Shown here: positions 60,412-64,000 of the stretch, in pieces
How positions within the stretch are numbered: position 1 is the stretch's first letter
How the letters are laid out: each line of letters starts with the position of its first letter
From: Pseudomonas farsensis
GTDB lineage: Bacteria; Pseudomonadota; Gammaproteobacteria; Pseudomonadales; Pseudomonadaceae
Assembly (NCBI RefSeq): GCF_014268805.2
Contig: NZ_JABWRF020000004.1
Location: 1 to 64,000 of the forward strand
Length of the DNA stretch: 64,000 bases
Direction: 5' to 3'
Translations under genes and position numbers: made by a program
Notes under the pieces: model-generated
What the model saw: only the letters and a program-made list of their open reading frames with translations
Told to the model about the DNA's origin: nothing
Database searches by the model: none

Positions 60412-61452
60412 TCAGGCGAACGCCGGCACCACTTCCTTGATGAACAGCTCAAGCGATTTTTTCTTCTCTGCGTGCGGCAGGCTGTTGTCACACCAGAAGC
60501 TGAACTCGTCGACGCCAAGCTCTTGGTAGTACTTGATACGCGCGATGATTTCTTCGGGGGTGCCGATCATGGTGTTCTTGCGGATGTTGTTCAGGTCGAA
60601 CGCCGGCACTTCGGCAAATTTCGATTCAGGGCTTGGCTCGAGGAAGCCATTGACCGGGGTGGTCTTGTTGCCGAACCAGGCATCGAATGTGCGGTAGAAG
60701 CGCGCGATAGCCTGGGCGCCGACCTTCCAGCCTTCAGGCTCGGATGGGCTGTGCACATGGGTATGGCGCAGCACCATCAATTGTGGGCGTGGCACATCCG
60801 GATTGTTGTCCAGCGCGGCCTGGAACTTGTTTTTCAGGTCCAGCACTTCTTCATCGCCTTTCATCAATGGCGTGACCATGACGTTGCAGCCATTGGCCAC
60901 GGCAAAGTTGTGTGAGTCTGGGTCGCGGGCGGCGATCCACATCGGCGGTACGGCGTTGAACGGCTTCGGCACGCTGGTGGACGTGGGGAATTTGTACACT
61001 TCGCCGTCATGGGCGTAGTCGCCTTCCCACAGCTTGCGCACCACCGGCACCATTTCGCGCAGCGCCTTGCCGCCGTCGGTGGCTGGCATGCCGTTGGCCA
61101 TGCGGTCGAACTCGAACTGATAGGCGCCGCGGGCCAGGCCCACTTCCATGCGGCCATTGCTGATGACGTCAAGCAGGGCGCATTCGCCTGCTACGCGGAT
61201 CGGGTTCCAGAACGGCGCAATGATGGTGCCGGCGCCCAGGCGGATTTTCTCGGTGCGGGCGGCAAGATAGGCCAGCAGCGGCATCGGGCTCGGCGAGATG
61301 GTGTACTCCATGGCGTGGTGTTCGCCGATCCACACGGTGCTGAACCCGCCGTCTTCGGCCATCAGGGTCAGCTCGGTCAGGTCTTCGAACAGTTGGCGGT
61401 GGCTGACCTGTTCATCCCAACGTTCCATGTGCACGAACAACGAAAATTTCAT
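60412..61452 (-). CDS. LLM-class (luciferase-like) flavin-dependent monooxygenase
   Basis: This 346-residue TIM-barrel protein belongs to the bacterial-luciferase-like family: FSTVWIGEHHAMEY, LGAGTIIAPFWNPIRVA, GRMEVGLARGAYQFEF and PPMWIAARDPDSHNFA are typical. It uses reduced flavin from the adjacent reductase (paired gene 92 bp upstream) and O2 to oxygenate or cleave a ring. RutA, which opens uracil, is a member of the same family with a comparable partner set, but the sequence here is shorter and lacks clear RutA features. With the NCS1 permease next door the substrate may be an N-heterocycle. Confidence 0.92.
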   Translation of the reverse strand: MKFSLFVHMERWDEQVSHRQLFEDLTELTLMAEDGGFSTVWIGEHHAMEYTISPSPMPLLAYLAARTEKIRLGAGTIIAPFWNPIRVAGECALLDVISNGRMEVGLARGAYQFEFDRMANGMPATDGGKALREMVPVVRKLWEGDYAHDGEVYKFPTSTSVPKPFNAVPPMWIAARDPDSHNFAVANGCNVMVTPLMKGDEEVLDLKNKFQAALDNNPDVPRPQLMVLRHTHVHSPSEPEGWKVGAQAIARFYRTFDAWFGNKTTPVNGFLEPSPESKFAEVPAFDLNNIRKNTMIGTPEEIIARIKYYQELGVDEFSFWCDNSLPHAEKKKSLELFIKEVVPAFA

Positions 61453-61544
61453 GGGGCATTTCCTCGGAGCTTGTTGTTGTCGCCTGCCGGGCAGGCTTTG
61501 GAGTTCGCCACAGGCACCTGGGCGCCTGCTTGTAGAAGAAGGGC

Positions 61545-62030
61545 TCAGGCGAAGGCGGGCAGGCTGGCCATCTTGCCGCGGCAGTAGATCATCGGGCTCG
61601 GCGCTTGCTCAGGGATGATCAGGTTGTGCACCTTGCCGACCATGATGGCGTGGTCGCCACCTTCGTATTCACGCCACAGCTCGCACTCGATGACGGCGGT
61701 GGCGCCGGCCAGGATCGGGTTACCCAGTGCGGACAGCGTCCACTCGATGCCGACGGCCTTGTCCTTGCCCTTTTTGGCAAACGCGTAGGCCTCGGCTTGC
61801 TGTTCACCGGAAAGCAGGTGAATGGCAAAGCGCTTGTTCTTCATCAGTACAGGATAGGAGTCGGAGCTGTAGTTGGGGCAGAACAGCACCAGCGGCGGGT
61901 CCATCGACAGGGAAGAAAAAGCGCTGGCGGTCAGGCCGACGATCGATCCGTCGTCGTCCAGGGTGGTGATGACGGTCACGCCGGAAGGGAAGGAGCCCAG
62001 GACGTTCTTGTAGACAGTTGCGTCGATCAT
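61545..62030 (-). CDS. Flavin reductase family protein (second copy)
   Basis: This 161-residue flavin reductase has GSFPSGVTVITT, GLTASAFSSLS and the conserved FCPNY. It is about 70% identical, without gaps, to the copy at 56710. As the gene directly upstream of the luciferase-like monooxygenase, it is its natural partner. The ATG at 62030 is preceded by operator 2; the longer ORF to 62162 would read through that operator and is not used. Confidence 0.92.
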   Translation of the reverse strand: MIDATVYKNVLGSFPSGVTVITTLDDDGSIVGLTASAFSSLSMDPPLVLFCPNYSSDSYPVLMKNKRFAIHLLSGEQQAEAYAFAKKGKDKAVGIEWTLSALGNPILAGATAVIECELWREYEGGDHAIMVGKVHNLIIPEQAPSPMIYCRGKMASLPAFA

Positions 62031-62080
62031 CGTGTGTACCTCGCAAAGGCGGCGGTGGTCCGCTGTTTTTATCGTTGATG

Positions 62081-62115
62081 TGTCTGATGGTATACCGTAA
62101 TACCTATTTTGCAAG
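62081..62115 (-). promoter_or_regulatory. Operator/promoter 2 (reductase-monooxygenase operon)
   Basis: Contains GGTATACC (62089-62096) in a block TGTCTGATGGTATACCGTAA nearly identical to operator 1. On the minus strand TTGCAA is spaced 16 bases from TACCAT, the same -35/-10 geometry as operator 1. It lies 51 bp before the reductase start. Confidence 0.75.
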
Positions 62116-62247
62116 TGGAATTTTCGCCCGCTCCAAATACACGATGAACGGCTGCAGGCCACGAATACCGGGGCTTTCAGCGCAAAGACGTTTGGTTGGG
62201 CTGGCTGCGGAAACGGATCAGCTAGCGTTTTTTAATACGGAGCAGTG

Positions 62248-62278
62248 TTGTCAAAAACTTGGAATACCATAATATGGT
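62248..62278 (+). promoter_or_regulatory. Promoter and operator 3 (NCS1 permease)
   Basis: A good sigma-70 promoter: TTGTCA (62248-62253), 16-base spacer, TAATAT (62270-62275). Overlapping the -10 is the 13-base palindrome ACCATAATATGGT (62266-62278) that shares ATACCATAATAT with operator 1. The start codon is at 62350, leaving a 5' leader of about 70 bases. The rest of the 320-bp divergent gap holds no gene. Confidence 0.75.
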
Positions 62279-62349
62279 CTTCAGCTGAGAGGCCGCCCTG
62301 GATGCGGTTTCCTTACAACGATAAAAACGACCTTTCGAGCTGAATTCCT

Positions 62350-63750
62350 ATGTCTCAACCGTCTTCGCAGCACCAGTTTGTCGAGAATCACACGGTCGAT
62401 TACGTGCCACCTGCCGAGCGCCACGGGAAGGCGCGCGACCTGTTCACCCTCTGGTTCAGTACCAACATCGCGCCGCTGCCCATCGTCACGGGGGCCATGG
62501 TGGTGCAGGTGTTTCACCTGAATTTGCTGTGGGGCTTGGTGGCCATTGTGATTGGCCACCTGCTGGGGGGCGTGGTCATCGCCCTGGCCTCGGCACAGGG
62601 GCCGCAGTTAGGGATCCCGCAGATGGTCCAGAGCCGTGGCCAGTTCGGGCGCTACGGGGCGCTGCTGATCGTGTTTTTCACAGCGCTTATCTATGTTGGC
62701 TTCTTCATCTCCAACATCGTGCTGGCCGGCAAGTCGATCCATGGCATTGCCCCGGGCGTGCCGATGCCTAGCGCCATCGTGATCGGCGCCTTGAGCGCCA
62801 CTGCCATTGGCGTGATCGGCTACCGCTTTATCCATACCTTGAACCGCATTGGCACCTGGGTGATGGGTTCGGCGCTGCTGGCCGGCTTCATCATGATGTT
62901 TGTCCAGGACCTGCCGGCTGACTTCTATACCCGTGGGGCGTTCAACCTGTCGGGCTTCGTTGCCACGGTTTCGCTGGGCGTTATCTGGCAGATCAGCTTT
63001 TCGCCGTACACCTCTGACTACTCACGCTACCTGCCGCGTGAAATCGGCATCGCCAAGCCGTTCTGGGCTACGTACTTCGGCGCAACCCTGGGCACCATCC
63101 TGTGCTTCAGCTTTGGTGCGATAGCGGTGTTGTGCGTGCCGCAGGGCACCGATGCCATGGCCGCGGTCAAGCAGGCCACCGGCTGGCTGGGGCCGATCCT
63201 GATGGTGTTGTTCCTGCTTAACATCATCAGCCACAACGCCCTTAACCTGTATGGGGCGGTGCTGTCGATCGTCACGGCCATCCAGACCTTCGCCGCGCAG
63301 TGGACGCCCAGCATCAAGGTGCGTGTGGTGTTGGCTGCGATCATTCTGCTGGGCTGCGGCATGGTTGCGCTCAATGCCTCGGCGGACTTCATCGGCCAGT
63401 TCATCGGCCTGATCCTGGCGCTGCTGCTGGTACTGGTGCCGTGGGCATCGATCAACCTGGTGGATTTCTACCTGATCAAGAAGGGCGAGTACGACATTGC
63501 GTCGATCTTCCGGGCTGACGGCGGCATCTACGGTCGTTTCAACCACCACGCGATCATCGCCTACGCCTGCGGCATCCTGGTGCAGTTGCCGTTCGCCAAC
63601 ACGTCACTGTATGTGGGGCCGTATTCGAACATCGTTGAAGGGGCTGACCTTTCGTGGCTGTTCGGGCTGCTGGTGACTGTGCCGCTGTATTATTGCCTGG
63701 CTACGCGCAGCAAGCCGCTCAAGGTGGGTAGGCCCGTTGCGGTGAAGTAG
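62350..63750 (+). CDS. NCS1 family permease (cytosine/purine/uracil/thiamine/allantoin type)
   Basis: This 466-residue, 12-helix transporter belongs to the nucleobase:cation symporter-1 family: FTLWFSTNIAPLPIVTGAM, GPQLGIPQMVQSRGQFG, SFSPYTSDYSRYLPR and NIISHNALNLYGAVLS are family signatures. Members import pyrimidines, purines, allantoin, hydantoins, thiamine or its pyrimidine part. It is divergent from the reductase-monooxygenase operon and shares the operator motif, so it likely imports the substrate of this pathway. Confidence 0.92.
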   Translation: MSQPSSQHQFVENHTVDYVPPAERHGKARDLFTLWFSTNIAPLPIVTGAMVVQVFHLNLLWGLVAIVIGHLLGGVVIALASAQGPQLGIPQMVQSRGQFGRYGALLIVFFTALIYVGFFISNIVLAGKSIHGIAPGVPMPSAIVIGALSATAIGVIGYRFIHTLNRIGTWVMGSALLAGFIMMFVQDLPADFYTRGAFNLSGFVATVSLGVIWQISFSPYTSDYSRYLPREIGIAKPFWATYFGATLGTILCFSFGAIAVLCVPQGTDAMAAVKQATGWLGPILMVLFLLNIISHNALNLYGAVLSIVTAIQTFAAQWTPSIKVRVVLAAIILLGCGMVALNASADFIGQFIGLILALLLVLVPWASINLVDFYLIKKGEYDIASIFRADGGIYGRFNHHAIIAYACGILVQLPFANTSLYVGPYSNIVEGADLSWLFGLLVTVPLYYCLATRSKPLKVGRPVAVK

Positions 63751-63800
63751 TGGGCCAAGCGATGCCGTTTCACTCGGTCAGTGCAGGAGCGGCCTTGTGC

Positions 63801-63878
63801 CGCGAAAGGGCTGCGAAGCAGCCCCAACGTTTGTTCACCACGCTGATATCTCCGGGGCTGCTACGCAGCCCTTTCGCG
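63801..63878. repeat. REP inverted repeat with truncated arm
   Basis: The arms CGCGAAAGGGCTGC... at 63801-63825 and 63854-63878 pair over 25 bases with one mismatch. The left side continues outward as the full TGCAGGAGCGGCCTTGTG core (from 63782) but the right side lacks it, so the element looks truncated. It lies between convergent gene ends. Confidence 0.85.
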
Positions 63879-63898
63879 GTGGTTTCAGCATCTGCAGA

Positions 63899-64000
63899 TC
63901 AAACCTTGAACTGCGCCACCATGCCGTTCAGTTCAACCGCCAGGCGCGACAGGTCCTGGGCTGCGGCGCTGGTCTGGTTCGCCCCCGCCGAGGTCTGCAT
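63899..64000 (-). CDS. Methyl-accepting chemotaxis protein, 3' end (partial)
   Basis: The last 33 codons of a gene run off the right edge. The translated tail reads MQTSAGANQTSAAAQDLSRL and then LAVELNGMVAQFKV before the stop at 63899-63901, which is the typical C-terminus of Pseudomonas chemoreceptors. The sensor domain is outside the window. Confidence 0.85.
   Translation of the reverse strand: MQTSAGANQTSAAAQDLSRLAVELNGMVAQFKV

Noticed and set aside
56111..63750. True Rut uracil-degradation operon
   Set aside because: No RutB (isochorismatase-like), RutC (RidA-like) or RutE (nitroreductase) gene is present, and the DUF1185, ALDH and CMD genes are foreign to Rut.

Overview
The window comes from a GC-rich gamma-proteobacterial chromosome, most likely the Pseudomonas putida group. 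The reasons are the recO-pdxJ pair, the oprB-gcd pair, FecI/FecR/TonB-receptor logic, near-identical protein families, and many intergenic P. putida-type REP inverted repeats (cores related to GGAGCGGGCTTGCCCCGCG, TAGGAGCGGCCTTGTG and GGGAGCTGGCGCCAGCC). I see no tRNA, rRNA, insertion sequence, prophage or CRISPR array. The first and last bases cut through repeats or genes: a REP half lies at the left edge and the 3' end of a chemoreceptor gene at the right edge.

Region 1 (1-6.7 kb, all minus strand) holds pdxJ and recO, then a tightly overlapping six-gene operon: NTF2-like protein, SDR, FAD oxidoreductase, DUF1365, Cfa-type methyltransferase, DUF2878. It probably modifies membrane fatty acids. 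Its promoter region carries two TGTACA/TGTATA inverted repeats of the kind used by MerR-family light/B12 regulators. Region 2 (6.8-22 kb) is a self-contained pectin/galacturonate locus. It has a secreted GH28 exo-polygalacturonase, a KdgM-type porin, a family-5 ABC importer with two paralogous binding proteins, uronate dehydrogenase, an SMP-30 aldarolactonase, an enolase-superfamily dehydratase, a CHMI-like tautomerase of unknown role, and two divergent GntR/FadR regulators. Together they would take oligogalacturonides to keto-deoxy-aldarate.

Region 3 (22-34 kb) has a DUF3455/ECF sigma/anti-sigma cassette, a small unknown protein, an ABC exporter, metE, a GST, and a Fur-linked fecI-fecR-TonB receptor iron-uptake system. 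Region 4 (34-39 kb) is an unassigned catabolic cluster: split transketolase, MFS importer, SDR and a divergent LysR. Region 5 (39-49.7 kb) has oprB and gcd for periplasmic glucose oxidation, a LysR/MFS pair, a CAP-domain protein, a SleB-type hydrolase and an AEC transporter with its LysR. Region 6 (49.8-55.3 kb) has a dCACHE-type chemoreceptor and a YuiF-like Na+/H+ antiporter divergent around a perfect 18-bp palindrome resembling BetI sites, then an orphan FecR and a NUDIX hydrolase.

Region 7 (55.3-63.8 kb) is the most interesting. It is an unassigned, oxygenase-based catabolic system: GntR regulator, carboxymuconolactone-decarboxylase-like protein, two ~70% identical flavin reductases, aldehyde dehydrogenase, alpha/beta hydrolase, 'amino acid synthesis' family (DUF1185) protein, luciferase-like monooxygenase and an NCS1 nucleobase/vitamin-type permease. 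Three promoters in it share one operator motif (GGTATACC[A/G]TAATA-like) overlapping their -10 regions. The layout resembles the Rut pyrimidine pathway but is not Rut, and suggests degradation of an N-heterocycle.
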